Of a stretch of DNA of 33,686 bases, positions 23,694-30,952 are shown one piece after another; within the stretch, counting starts at the first letter, position 1, and each line of letters starts with the position of its first letter. Below the pieces are notes generated by a model that saw only the letters and a program-made list of their open reading frames with translations, was not told where the DNA came from and ran no database searches. The DNA is from Pseudomonadota bacterium. GTDB taxonomy: Bacteria > Pseudomonadota > Alphaproteobacteria > Rhodospirillales > Magnetospirillaceae. A program made the position numbers and the translations under genes. The stretch lies in NCBI GenBank assembly GCA_023458315.1, contig JAEXAH010000019.1, positions 1 through 33,686 of the forward strand. The letters are read 5' to 3'.

Positions 23694-24266
23694 CTATATC
23701 CCCCTAAACAAGTTTCCAATACCGGATGTAGATTCAATGTTAACCGTCCTGAATTTAATGCCCGTTTTTGTAGGAACTACAACGTTCCTGTCGGTAACTA
23801 TAACTACACGCGGCATTAATTTAAACATGGCTTTTAGATCTGTATTTTTTACAAGGTCCTGGTATTTGTCAAAGTTGAATTTGTTATTTAAGTGGATTTC
23901 TAAAAAACACGGGAAAATAATACCATGATCATTTATATAAGCTAGTGCATCCGGCCGGATACTTTCGATGGGACATTCATTTTCCCATGATTCTACCGTG
24001 TAATATCGGGTTAATAGTACATATATCTGACTACGTATTAAGTCATGGTGTATCTGCACAGGCTTTTTATTGATGTAATAAGCAAAACTACTATCTATAG
24101 TGCTTCTGGTACGCTTAATAAAGCCTTGATTAAATAGATACAATAACCTATTATTGCAATACCTATATGATGCTTTATTGAAAAATATTTGATATATTTG
24201 TTTTGCAGTAGCAATATGGAAGTCTTCAAGAAAATTTAATATAGACTGGTCACGCTTAGTAATCAT
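23694..24266 (-). CDS. Replication-relaxation family protein
   Basis: A 190-residue protein of the Replic_Relax type. The N-terminus is a winged-helix-like DNA-binding region (TKRDQSILNFLEDFHIATAKQIYQIFF...RYCNNRLLYLFNQGFIKR), followed by an alpha/beta part with ESIRPDALAYINDHGIIFPCFLEIHLNNKFNFDKYQDLVKN, which resembles a nuclease-like fold (D...E-x-H/K pattern) found in this family. Members are described from plasmids and integrative elements and linked to plasmid replication relaxation, but the biochemical role is poorly known. It starts at ATG 24264-24266 behind AAGGAG and overlaps the FtsK-like stop by four bases (ATGA), so the two are co-translated and likely work together. Confidence 0.8.
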   Translation of the reverse strand: MITKRDQSILNFLEDFHIATAKQIYQIFFNKASYRYCNNRLLYLFNQGFIKRTRSTIDSSFAYYINKKPVQIHHDLIRSQIYVLLTRYYTVESWENECPIESIRPDALAYINDHGIIFPCFLEIHLNNKFNFDKYQDLVKNTDLKAMFKLMPRVVIVTDRNVVVPTKTGIKFRTVNIESTSGIGNLFRGI

Positions 24267-25546
24267 AGCAGACTCCTTTGATAAGGATTTTTATTATTAA
24301 GCCTAAATTGCTTTATTTTCTCCTGTCGTTCATTTCGCATATCCTCCTTGGTCTTATATGCCTTATGCTCTTTTAGCACCTTCTTGACGTCCTCAGGCTC
24401 GATATAAAGGCACTGTACTTCTTTAAACTCGCCAAGGTATTTCATGAGGCACCTACCTTGGTTTCTAATTTTTTCAGCACCATCAACGTCCAAAATTACC
24501 TCACTGTCTGTAGAAGTAACGGTTTTAAAAGCAATTCTGGTTGGCATGCTGCCTTTAATGGATCCGGATATAATTTTTACGTCAGGACGTTGCATGCTGG
24601 CAACATATAAAATACCAACCTTTCTATCCATTGCCACCCTTGTTCTGAATTTTTCCAATAAAGGCTTATATTCATCTTCTGCCAACCTTGCAAATTCATC
24701 TACTACAATAATTTTGTAGGGTAATGCTCGTTCAGGGTAATATTTATTCCAGACACTTAATTTTTGTATGTAGTGCTTATTTCTAACGCTTGCAAATAGT
24801 TTTAATCGCCTTTCTGATTCTTCTGCCATTTCATCAATCAGTTTTTCAAAGTCTAAAGGTTTTTCACCGTAAGACTTCACCTTTTTGCAGTCCTGGAATA
24901 TACCTAGTTCTACTGCCTGAAAATCAATTAAATGTATATCAATGTTGTGTTGGCTTATTAATAGTGATAAAAGTATTGTCCTCAATAAGCTTGATTTCCC
25001 ACTGTTTGGCTCTCCTGCTACTATTATTTGTGTCGCCTTGTCTATGTCAAAATAAAATTTTCCGTCATTTGTATAACCTATAAATACTTCAGTCGGTTCT
25101 CCACAGTCTTCATATTCATAGTCATATTTAGTTGATAGCTTCAAATGAATACACTTCATGATAAGATTCTTATTAAAACCAAATTCAATCTTGCAATTTA
25201 AGGCTTGTTCTAAGGCGGTTTGTTTGCGCTCAAAATCCTCTTGTGATAGTCCGTTTGGAAGTGATAAAACCAGAGTGGTATAATCATCAGATTTTTGTTC
25301 CTTGATTATTATAGGAGCTTTGTTCTCTTTATTTACTAAACCGCAATTCCGGAATAGATTATCATACACATTAGGTTTAAGTACTTTGTCTAATATTATT
25401 CCACCGCCTACCGTGCAAGCAGAAAAAAGTGCAAATTTACCGTCTGGTATATGCAAATGTCCAAGAGTTAAAGCCTGATTACATATGTACACGCCAAAAG
25501 TAAGTATTGCACTCTGATAAGTGAAATGATATTTATTTAATTCCAT
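24263..25546 (-). CDS. FtsK/SpoIIIE-like (TcpA-type) DNA-translocating ATPase
   Basis: A 427-residue membrane-anchored ATPase. The first 60 residues contain two hydrophobic segments (SAILTFGVYICNQALTL and FALFSACTVGGGIIL). The motor domain has Walker A GEPNSGKSS (residues 178-186), Walker B KIIVVDEFARL, and a GILYVASMQRPDVKIISGSIKGSMPTRIAF segment typical of FtsK-type motors of mobile elements. It lacks the long FtsK linker and gamma domain. It resembles coupling proteins of Gram-positive conjugative plasmids and also ATPases of non-conjugative phage-plasmids; no relaxase is seen in the window. Start at ATG 25544-25546 with GGTGG eight bases upstream, rather than the GTG five codons earlier. 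Confidence 0.87.
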   Translation of the reverse strand: MELNKYHFTYQSAILTFGVYICNQALTLGHLHIPDGKFALFSACTVGGGIILDKVLKPNVYDNLFRNCGLVNKENKAPIIIKEQKSDDYTTLVLSLPNGLSQEDFERKQTALEQALNCKIEFGFNKNLIMKCIHLKLSTKYDYEYEDCGEPTEVFIGYTNDGKFYFDIDKATQIIVAGEPNSGKSSLLRTILLSLLISQHNIDIHLIDFQAVELGIFQDCKKVKSYGEKPLDFEKLIDEMAEESERRLKLFASVRNKHYIQKLSVWNKYYPERALPYKIIVVDEFARLAEDEYKPLLEKFRTRVAMDRKVGILYVASMQRPDVKIISGSIKGSMPTRIAFKTVTSTDSEVILDVDGAEKIRNQGRCLMKYLGEFKEVQCLYIEPEDVKKVLKEHKAYKTKEDMRNERQEKIKQFRLNNKNPYQRSLL

Positions 25547-25627
25547 ATAATATTCCACCACCTATTCCAAATATAGTTCCTTAGTGTATCCTATAATAGA
25601 TTGTCTTAGGTGGCTTAAACACTCATA

Positions 25628-25711
25628 AAATCGGCATTTTTAAAAAAGCAAGTGGAGCGAGCGACCGAAGGGAGAGAGGGAACGAGGGACCGCCCGACCC
25701 GGGGCCGATTT
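25628..25711 (-). repeat. GC-rich stem-loop with direct repeats behind the parMR-like genes
   Basis: Arms AAATCGGC (25628-25635) and GCCGATTT (25704-25711) enclose about 70 bases, of which 25651-25708 are strikingly rich in G+C and purines on the plus strand, unlike all surrounding DNA. Inside are two 14-bp direct repeats, GGAGCGAGCGACCG (25654-25667) and GGAACGAGGGACCG (25679-25692), 12 of 14 identical and 25 bp apart. It follows the ParR-like gene directly. Candidate roles are a centromere-like ParR-binding site, a replication or transfer origin, or an unusual transcript 3' end. Confidence 0.6.
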
Positions 25712-25892
25712 AGAAGGAAAATAGACTGGGATTATTATCATTTGCACTTTTACCAATGCTTTCCTGTTTTTGATTTCTTTTCATATCGTCAATAATTAAC
25801 TGTTTTATATATACAGATTCGCTTAGTTGTGATTTAACATGTTCGTATAACGCCTGTTCATCTCTTTTAAAACTAACACCTATCTTTGCCAT
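25710..25892 (-). CDS. Small ParR-like ribbon-helix-helix protein
   Basis: A 60-residue protein: MAKIGVSFKRDEQALYEHVK followed by SQLSESVYIKQLIIDDMKRNQ and a polar tail. The pattern beta-strand (IGVSFKRDE), helix, turn, helix (YIKQLIIDDM) is that of ribbon-helix-helix proteins and resembles the DNA-binding half of ParR-type adaptors, which bind centromere repeats and cap the ParM filament. It overlaps the actin-like gene by 13 bases, the usual coupling in parMR operons. Its stop codon overlaps the right arm of the GC-rich stem-loop. The shortness relative to R1 ParR (about 117 residues) is notable, but small adaptors such as AlfB are known. Homology is not proven from sequence by eye. Confidence 0.65.
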   Translation of the reverse strand: MAKIGVSFKRDEQALYEHVKSQLSESVYIKQLIIDDMKRNQKQESIGKSANDNNPSLFSF

Positions 25893-26695
25893 ATCTGTTC
25901 ACCAACCTCTCTAAAAGCTTTTGCGTTCGCAAAAATGCAATCATTATGTAGTATTGCCCCTGGGATTCGTTTAAGCAGCGGCTCAGATAGTAGTTGAGAA
26001 CCTCCGCCGACCAATACAACACTTTTTGACCGCAAAGAGTATTCAATATTTAAGGTGTTTACAAGTTGCTCTACAAAGCTTTTAAACGTTTCTGCAGCAA
26101 ACCGTATATCTGTACTTACTCCGTCTATGATCAGCCCGTTTTTAATAATCTCCTGAGCATCTTCGACTTTTAAATCAAGGCAAAATCTGCTGTTTAATGC
26201 CTTTATAAATTCACTGTAGAGATTAAATGTGCCGGTCGGCAGGCTGATAGGGTTTTCAATTTTCTTTTGACAGTTAATATTCCGTATCAATGCACAGTCA
26301 GTTGTTCTGCCGCCTATGTCAATAACTATCCCGGAGTCTATTGTCCCTATTCCCTCGGGGTATACCTCTACACCAATGACGTTCTTGATTTTTAAGTTGA
26401 GTAACTTTTCACGAAAAGCAGTGCAATCCTGTTGGTATTGTAAAATCGGAAGACCTACTACAACTCTTAGCGGTTCATAAAACAGAGATGTTAAATAAGC
26501 AAATATAATTTCTGTGTTCTTTTTATTGACCTTACGATATTCAGTTTCGTAATTGCCATCACCTATGTAATAAGTTTTGTCCTGGAATATAAACCCTTTT
26601 TGGTTTAAAAGTTGCCTTTTTGACACCTTTGATTCAAATGTGAGCCCTGTTGATAATTTTGTTGTACAATTGCCTATATCTACACCAAGAACCAT
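25880..26695 (-). CDS. ParM/AlfA-like actin-type plasmid segregation ATPase
   Basis: A 271-residue actin-fold protein. Phosphate-1 motif GVDIGNCTTKLS at the N-terminus, phosphate-2 motif VIDIGGRTTDCALI near residue 120, connect/adenosine-type VVLVGGGSQLL near residue 225. This set defines the ParM/StbA group, whose filaments push sister plasmids apart. At 271 residues it is shorter than R1 ParM (320) and close to AlfA (275), which lacks a subdomain; an AlfA-like filament is therefore plausible. It starts at ATG 26693-26695 behind AAAGGAG (spacing about 11). The ParR-like gene follows with overlap. A chromosomally fixed prophage has no need of such a system, so the element probably exists as a plasmid at some stage. 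Confidence 0.85.
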   Translation of the reverse strand: MVLGVDIGNCTTKLSTGLTFESKVSKRQLLNQKGFIFQDKTYYIGDGNYETEYRKVNKKNTEIIFAYLTSLFYEPLRVVVGLPILQYQQDCTAFREKLLNLKIKNVIGVEVYPEGIGTIDSGIVIDIGGRTTDCALIRNINCQKKIENPISLPTGTFNLYSEFIKALNSRFCLDLKVEDAQEIIKNGLIIDGVSTDIRFAAETFKSFVEQLVNTLNIEYSLRSKSVVLVGGGSQLLSEPLLKRIPGAILHNDCIFANAKAFREVGEQIWQR

Positions 26696-26789
26696 AAGTC
26701 TTTTAGCTCCTTTTTTATACTCTTGATATATTTATATTCAAATTGGTATAAAAATTGCCTGTCCAGTAAAAAAAGATTTCTAAATAAAC

Positions 26790-26818
26790 AAAAAAATCCC
26801 TAGTTAATCAACTAGGGA
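26790..26818 (-). terminator. Intrinsic terminator of the 66-residue HTH gene
   Basis: TCCCTAGTT and AACTAGGGA (26797-26805 and 26810-26818) form a perfect 9-bp stem with a 4-base loop, followed on the minus strand by seven T. The stop codon (26804-26806) is inside the stem. Confidence 0.9.
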
Positions 26819-27004
26819 AAATATATCTTTAACATCTTTGTTAAGTTTATATGCTATTTTTAAGGCTATTTCTAGGGATGGATATCCGGTATTGTTTTCG
26901 TATCTATTATATTGGCTTATAGATATATCCAATAATTCAGAAAATTCCGTCTGGTTCATTGCGTATTCACGCATACGGATATCTTTAAGTTTGTTTTTTA
27001 TCAT
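26804..27004 (-). CDS. XRE-family HTH regulator, Cro/CI-like
   Basis: A 66-residue protein that is one helix-turn-helix domain: LKDIRMREYAMNQTEFSELLDISISQYNRYENNTGYPSLEIALKIAYKLNKDVKDIFSLVD, with the classic Q-T-E-F-S-E-L-L / S-Q-Y-N-R-Y-E-N recognition segment. It is the size of Cro or of small plasmid copy/partition repressors. AAAGGTGA precedes the ATG. It is monocistronic with its own terminator and lies directly ahead of the actin-like gene, so it might repress the segregation operon, or control lysogeny. No operator is identified with certainty. Confidence 0.85.
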   Translation of the reverse strand: MIKNKLKDIRMREYAMNQTEFSELLDISISQYNRYENNTGYPSLEIALKIAYKLNKDVKDIFSLVD

Positions 27005-27076
27005 AAAATCACCTTTGATATAATATTAAACATTTCCCCTTAATGTCCTTTAAGGAAAATAAAAAAATCTTTCAAA

Positions 27077-27102
27077 GGTTTCTCCCTGAGGGCTACAGTC
27101 TA
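27077..27102. repeat. Direct repeat, left copy flanking the moron gene
   Basis: The 24 bases ending at 27102 (CTCCCTGAGGGCTACAGTC core) match the copy at 27658-27684 at 22 of 24 positions. On the minus strand it looks like a worn copy of the holin 3' end plus late-operon terminator (stop-like TAG, weak hairpin, T7 run). Confidence 0.75.
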
Positions 27103-27138
27103 CTCCTAATCCGAAAATACAAATATAATTACCTTCCA

Positions 27139-27167
27139 TTGATAATTGCAAAATTAAATAATATAAT
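27139..27167 (+). promoter_or_regulatory. Strong promoter of the moron gene
   Basis: TTGATA (27139-27144), 17-base spacer, TATAAT (27162-27167), 37 bases before the ATG at 27205. Confidence 0.82.
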
Positions 27168-27204
27168 GTTATCAAACATATGTTCTATAACAGGAGGATT
27201 ATAT

Positions 27205-27501
27205 ATGCCATTTGGGTTTGAACCAAGGGAAATAGACAATCGTAAAGAAACTGCAATTTATGAACAATTACTTGACAACAAGACATTTCTTGAGGTTACT
27301 GCTATGATGTGTACTAACAAGGCTGTTATACCCCTATCTTTTAAATGGGATTATAGAGAAATTAAAATTGAAAGAGTTATTAATATCCAGGATGGCAAAT
27401 CCCTAAAGGATGGATTCCTGGGGAAAAGATATTTATGTCAGGCTAAAGGTAAAAGATTTTATTTGTATTTTACCGGTAAACAGTGGTATATGAATCTTTG
27501 A
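27205..27501 (+). CDS. 98-residue protein of unknown function, prophage moron
   Basis: A soluble protein beginning MPFGFEPREIDNRKETAIYE and continuing with a beta-rich part (AVIPLSFKWDYREIKIERVIN, KRYLCQAKGKRFYLYFTGKQWYM). The open frame extends upstream, but the AGGAGG box directly before 27205 and the promoter at 27139-27167 fix the start. I do not recognise the family; the C-terminal strand pattern recalls small SH3-like or beta-barrel proteins, without firm basis. It is the only plus-strand gene among the minus-strand element genes right of the integrase, with its own strong promoter and terminator and flanking direct repeats. These are hallmarks of a moron: an added gene expressed in the lysogen, often serving host fitness or superinfection exclusion. 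Confidence 0.8.
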   Translation: MPFGFEPREIDNRKETAIYEQLLDNKTFLEVTAMMCTNKAVIPLSFKWDYREIKIERVINIQDGKSLKDGFLGKRYLCQAKGKRFYLYFTGKQWYMNL

Positions 27502-27596
27502 AATTGGGATTGTATTATTTTGTAATATATTGTATAATTTCTGTAACATTTCAATTTTCAAATCTAAATTGAAATTTCTTGACTTTACACGAAAGG

Positions 27597-27616
27597 CGGG
27601 CGAAAGCCCGTTTTTT
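27597..27616 (+). terminator. Intrinsic terminator of the moron gene
   Basis: CGGGC-GAAA-GCCCG (27597-27610), a GNRA-capped hairpin, followed by six T. A further A/T inverted repeat (TTTCAATTT ... AAATTGAAA) precedes it. Confidence 0.9.
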
Positions 27617-27636
27617 GTATGTTTTAATTATTGCAA

Positions 27637-27674
27637 TTTAAAAAAATAAGCCCCCAAGGATTTCTCCTTGAGGG
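27637..27674 (-). terminator. Terminator of the phage late operon
   Basis: On the minus strand CCCTCAAGG (27666-27674) pairs with CCTTGGGGG (27651-27659), followed by CTTATTTTTTT. It comes eight bases after the holin stop codon and overlaps the right direct repeat. Confidence 0.85.
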
Positions 27675-27684
27675 TTACAGTCTA
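27658..27684. repeat. Direct repeat, right copy flanking the moron gene
   Basis: Matches the left copy at 27077-27102 at 22 of 24 positions. This copy contains the holin stop codon (27682-27684) and half of the functional late terminator, so it is probably the original. Confidence 0.75.
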
Positions 27685-28023
27685 TTTCAAATCTGGAGGT
27701 TTTATTGAATTATTTACAATGCCATCGTCCAGGCTGTCCTTTATCTTGTCAAACCATTCCTGTAGTTTTTGCTCTAAAATGCTACGTGGTATAAAAAATC
27801 TTAGCCAAGCTGGTACTAGATTGTAAAGTTGTGTTAGTACAATATCGAATCTTTCCTGCCCCTTCTTCGTTCCTGTAACAGCTTTTTCAGCCTGACGAAT
27901 AAGAATATAAGCCAATTCCCGTAGCTTTGCCCAACGGCGTTTTACGATTAAATAGGATATGTAACCGGCAAAACCAATACAAAATAAAATAACAAGCCAA
28001 TTGTTTATAAAAAAGTCTTTCAT
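27682..28023 (-). CDS. Phage holin, LLH-type
   Basis: A 113-residue protein with one N-terminal membrane segment (NNWLVILFCIGFAGYISYLIV) followed by a cationic amphipathic region (KRRWAKLRELAYILIRQAEKAVTGTKKGQERFDIVLTQLYNLVPAWLRFFI) and a charged tail. AEKAVTGTKKGQERFD is the typical motif of the LLH holin family, which makes the membrane lesion that releases the endolysin. The start overlaps the endolysin stop as TAATG, with GGGAGG upstream, so lysis genes are translationally coupled. It is the last gene of the late operon, before the terminator at 27637-27674. Confidence 0.85.
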   Translation of the reverse strand: MKDFFINNWLVILFCIGFAGYISYLIVKRRWAKLRELAYILIRQAEKAVTGTKKGQERFDIVLTQLYNLVPAWLRFFIPRSILEQKLQEWFDKIKDSLDDGIVNNSIKPPDLK

Positions 28024-28742
28024 TATAACCTACCTCCCATTCTGTTAACAATGTTCATGATAAATCTATCAAAGTATTTTAGTGTTTTAATCACTCCAAT
28101 CCACACACCCGGTTTGGTTTGAGTTGCTCTTATAACTTCCTCTGCAGTTTTAAAATTATTGTCTAAAATCTCCTGGCAACACTGCAGTACTTCCTTTGCC
28201 TTTTCTTTTGTTTTAGTCCCGACAACTCCATCTGGGGTTAATCCTGTCATTGCCTGAAATTCTTTTACATACATATTGTCACCAGTTCCTTTCAATAAGC
28301 TGTCCCTAATGTCGATTTTCTGTGCTTCGCTGATTCCTTGATGTTCCAACAACTGTACATGCCACGGTTCATAGTCTATTGGTTTTATTAAGCCGTACTT
28401 TTTTAATTCGGCATTTGTAAGAGCATTAAACCAAGGATCTGTTATATCCATAGCTATACAAAAACAGTGATTACTTTTACCGTATGCTCCCGCCCAACAC
28501 TTACCGTCAGGTGTATAAACAGCACCATATCTTTTATCATTTGGGTCTGTTATTTGATATGCCCCTTGGTTTTTTCTCTGTGCCAACGATTGAGCATTTA
28601 CAAGTTTTTGTTTTGCTGGGCTTCTGTATCCGGATGTACAAAGACAATCTTTTTTGTGTACCTTACATAGTGTATTTACCGCATCTATAAGTTTCTGGTA
28701 TACACAGGCTTCATCCTGATATTTAAACTTTACTTGGGACAT
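28023..28742 (-). CDS. Endolysin: M15 (VanY-like) peptidase with C-terminal peptidoglycan-binding part
   Basis: A 239-residue cell-wall lytic enzyme. The N-terminal M15 peptidase has TSGYRSPAKQ, the metal-binding SNHCFCIAMDI (family pattern SxHxxGxAxD, with Cys where Gly is usual) and EPWHVQL holding the catalytic Glu and last His ligand. A short PG_binding_1-like module follows (VKEFQAMTGLTPDGVVGTKTKEKAKEVLQ), then a helical tail. The enzyme would cleave peptide cross-links of the host wall at the end of the lytic cycle. Start at 28742 overlaps the XhlA-like gene by 20 bases, with GAGGAG upstream. Cys-rich positions near the active site (CLCTSG, CFC) are unusual. Confidence 0.87.
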   Translation of the reverse strand: MSQVKFKYQDEACVYQKLIDAVNTLCKVHKKDCLCTSGYRSPAKQKLVNAQSLAQRKNQGAYQITDPNDKRYGAVYTPDGKCWAGAYGKSNHCFCIAMDITDPWFNALTNAELKKYGLIKPIDYEPWHVQLLEHQGISEAQKIDIRDSLLKGTGDNMYVKEFQAMTGLTPDGVVGTKTKEKAKEVLQCCQEILDNNFKTAEEVIRATQTKPGVWIGVIKTLKYFDRFIMNIVNRMGGRL

Positions 28743-29031
28743 CCTTTACCATCTCCTCTCTTATTTCATTAATTCTATGGTGTGCTTGTTTTGTGGATTC
28801 CTCTACACGGGCCAGTCGGTCTGCATGATTGCTTACCGTATTATTAAGGCATCTTATTTCAAGCAACGTAGTATCACTGCTACGTTTTATATAGTCAATA
28901 TCTGCTCTTAATTGTCCGGATTCAATACCGCTTTGTTTTGATTCTCCTTTTACCCGTGACTGCATAGCCAGGTACCCAAACACAACACCACCGATTGCCG
29001 CTGCGCAAGTAATTAAAGTGTTTATTCCCAT
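28723..29031 (-). CDS. XhlA-like membrane / coiled-coil phage protein
   Basis: A 102-residue protein with an N-terminal membrane segment (LITCAAAIGGVVFGYLAM) and a long coiled-coil (QLRADIDYIKRSSDTTLLEIRCLNNTVSNHADRLARVEESTKQAHHRINEIREEM). Order of membrane segment and coil is the reverse of classical XhlA, where the coil comes first, but size and place beside endolysin and holin agree with a lysis-accessory role. GAAGGG precedes the ATG. It is the first gene after the internal terminator-like hairpin at 29051-29091, so the three lysis genes form a subunit of the late operon. Confidence 0.65.
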   Translation of the reverse strand: MGINTLITCAAAIGGVVFGYLAMQSRVKGESKQSGIESGQLRADIDYIKRSSDTTLLEIRCLNNTVSNHADRLARVEESTKQAHHRINEIREEMVKDVPSKV

Positions 29032-29050
29032 TTAGCAACCCTTCTTTCAA

Positions 29051-29091
29051 TTTAAAATAAAAAGGACTACCCATTTCTGAGTAATCCTTTT
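29051..29091 (-). terminator. Terminator-like hairpin between tail and lysis genes
   Basis: AAAAGGA-x-TAC and GTA-x-TCCTTTT arms (29060-29070, 29081-29091) with one mismatch and a 10-base loop, followed on the minus strand by TTTTTATTTT. It could lower read-through from tail to lysis genes. Confidence 0.7.
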
Positions 29092-29115
29092 GGTTCGTGA
29101 TATTATCCTATTATG

Positions 29116-29286
29116 TTATGTAGGACTAGGATTCTGATCTGGTATATCAACAATCAAATCCTGTCTACCTTCTGCGATTAAAATCATATCTACATCATTT
29201 TTGTATGGTTTAAAATACGCAGACGAAAATATTGTGTAATAATCCAAAGTACCTGCCATAAGCCTTTTTGCCATATAAATAGCCAT
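29116..29286 (-). CDS. 56-residue phage protein, tail-region
   Basis: A short gene encoding MAIYMAKRLMAGTLDYYTIF followed by SSAYFKPYKNDVDMILIAEG and a Pro-rich tail. The start shares one base with the stop of the upstream gene (TAATG), with AGGAGGTG just before, so it is surely translated. The pattern '...Y..V...IL...G' and its place just before the lysis genes recall the short XkdX/CD1375-type proteins of Gram-positive phages, but similarity is weak. No other function can be inferred. Confidence 0.72.
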   Translation of the reverse strand: MAIYMAKRLMAGTLDYYTIFSSAYFKPYKNDVDMILIAEGRQDLIVDIPDQNPSPT

Positions 29287-29615
29287 TATATAACACCTCC
29301 TCTCAGAGCATCATTAATAGTACTAATATCTGTACCACTCTGAGCTATTATTGTTAATAACAAGTCAACTACTTGTGACATGTTCTCAATATAAGTCTGC
29401 ATTTGTATGTTTTGTTCTTGAAGCTTCTCTAATTCTGTTTTAGGTATATCTTCAAAAATGGGTAAAGGCTTAGTACCCATCATATCAAAGTTCTTAATAC
29501 GCTTTCCATCAGGTACTTGTACTAAGAGAGAACCTGCTGGTTCCTCAATATCTGAGCCAGAATTTTGAGCTAAGACATTGCCTGACCATCCAAAAGTTGC
29601 TAAAACTGTCCTCAT
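29286..29615 (-). CDS. 109-residue phage tail-region protein with coiled coil
   Basis: Starts MRTVLATFGWSGNVLAQNSG and has a C-terminal heptad-like helix (LEKLQEQNIQMQTYIENMSQVVDLLLTIIAQSG). AAGGAG lies 12 bases before the ATG. It sits between the large tail-tip gene and the 56-residue gene, coupled to the latter. Position suggests a small tail-tip or chaperone-like protein; I do not recognise a family. Confidence 0.68.
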   Translation of the reverse strand: MRTVLATFGWSGNVLAQNSGSDIEEPAGSLLVQVPDGKRIKNFDMMGTKPLPIFEDIPKTELEKLQEQNIQMQTYIENMSQVVDLLLTIIAQSGTDISTINDALRGGVI

Positions 29616-29638
29616 ATATTTATCACACTCCTTTTAAT

Positions 29639-30949
29639 TTATTCAAATGCCCAATAAGTAAACGTGGCACTAAGAAGAAAACTTTTAAATTCAAATGTTC
29701 CAAAAGCAACACCCGAAATATAATAGCTATTTTGTGCGCCCATCACTTGACCACCAAAATCTCCCCTGGTGTATATTCCGTTAGTGGCTTGTGTCCTACC
29801 CCCGCTAATGGGGTATAACATACTGTTGCTTTGATAATTCGTGTTAACAAAATATTCTACAACCCCATCCTTAGCCACCATTACTACTATAGTTTTTGGT
29901 ATAAATCCAATACCACTAACAACAGTAGCAGCATTTTGAGTTCCGGCTGTAGTCCCCGTGCCTGTTGCCCATTTTTTTTTAGTACTTGTACCTACTTTTA
30001 AACCATCTTCCGTTCCAAATATGACTCCTTTGTCTACATTGCTCTCAACAATATTTCCATAATCCCCCCCTTCACCCAAGCACTGAAAATTTTCTCCATC
30101 CCGAATAAACGAATAAGTTCCTGCTTTTGGCTTAAAATCTGACCCTCCTGGTCTAGTTAATCTTCCTGGTGTACCATCAGATGATATGGTTAATGTGGAT
30201 GTGCCTGTTGCGGCTGCGTTAAATTTAACACTAAATTTAGACCCGTCAGATATATTTTTCGAGCTTGTTATGCTATACGCATTATCCACATTACTTGTAA
30301 TTCCAAGATGGGGTACATGGTTCGTATAATCGGACTTATGAATATTTATTTGATTTAGTATATTCCCAGCCACATCACCGCTTAATATATTTTGCACCTG
30401 GCTAAACCAGCCATTAAAGGCTGCATCATATTGGTAGAAAAGGCCTGTAGTATCTATTTGTTCCACAACTCCTGACACTATGCCACACAAGGCAGCATTA
30501 TAACGTAAATCTGTTATCTGTGTCTGATTAACTCCTGTATCACCATTATTTATGAGTATGTCAGCTATCCCAAGCTCATAGTTATCAGCACTCCTTGTTA
30601 GTATGGGAGCCACCGGAGAACTTGCAGGCGTACCTTTCAAAACTGATAAAACGATTTGCCTGTTTAAGTGATCTAGTCTCAATACAATCCTGTCAATTCT
30701 CTTCAATACTCCATCAGCCTCATCTATTGAAATATTGAGCGTACCAGTATTTTCATAGTAATAGCCGTTTATCCATGCTTTTCCTGCAGCGACTGATATA
30801 TTCATTCCACCTGCAACTGTCACGGCTAAATTGTTACCCGGATTTGGATATACTCCGTTTCCGATAAAGCTCCCGAAATATGCGGCATAATCTGATGCAT
30901 TGTATTTTCTATCTCCATTTACGCTGTTGAAAAAGCTGCTTTTCTGCAT
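29639..30949 (-). CDS. Phage tail-tip / receptor-binding protein
   Basis: A 436-residue structural protein. The N-terminal 130 residues (FFNSVNGDRKYNASDYAAYFGSFIGNGVYP...AGKAWINGYYYENTGTLNISID...RIDRIVLRLDHLNRQI) are a conserved baseplate-attachment module seen in many Gram-positive phage tail proteins. The middle is Ser/Thr/Gly-rich beta structure (KFNAAATGTSTLTISSDGTPGRLTRPGG), and the C-terminal beta domain ends FLLSATFTYWAFE, typical of fibre-tip host-recognition domains. It should sit at the tail tip and bind the host surface. GGGGGA precedes the ATG; the Gp37-like gene ends three bases upstream. Confidence 0.8.
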   Translation of the reverse strand: MQKSSFFNSVNGDRKYNASDYAAYFGSFIGNGVYPNPGNNLAVTVAGGMNISVAAGKAWINGYYYENTGTLNISIDEADGVLKRIDRIVLRLDHLNRQIVLSVLKGTPASSPVAPILTRSADNYELGIADILINNGDTGVNQTQITDLRYNAALCGIVSGVVEQIDTTGLFYQYDAAFNGWFSQVQNILSGDVAGNILNQINIHKSDYTNHVPHLGITSNVDNAYSITSSKNISDGSKFSVKFNAAATGTSTLTISSDGTPGRLTRPGGSDFKPKAGTYSFIRDGENFQCLGEGGDYGNIVESNVDKGVIFGTEDGLKVGTSTKKKWATGTGTTAGTQNAATVVSGIGFIPKTIVVMVAKDGVVEYFVNTNYQSNSMLYPISGGRTQATNGIYTRGDFGGQVMGAQNSYYISGVAFGTFEFKSFLLSATFTYWAFE

Positions 30950-30952
30950 TGT

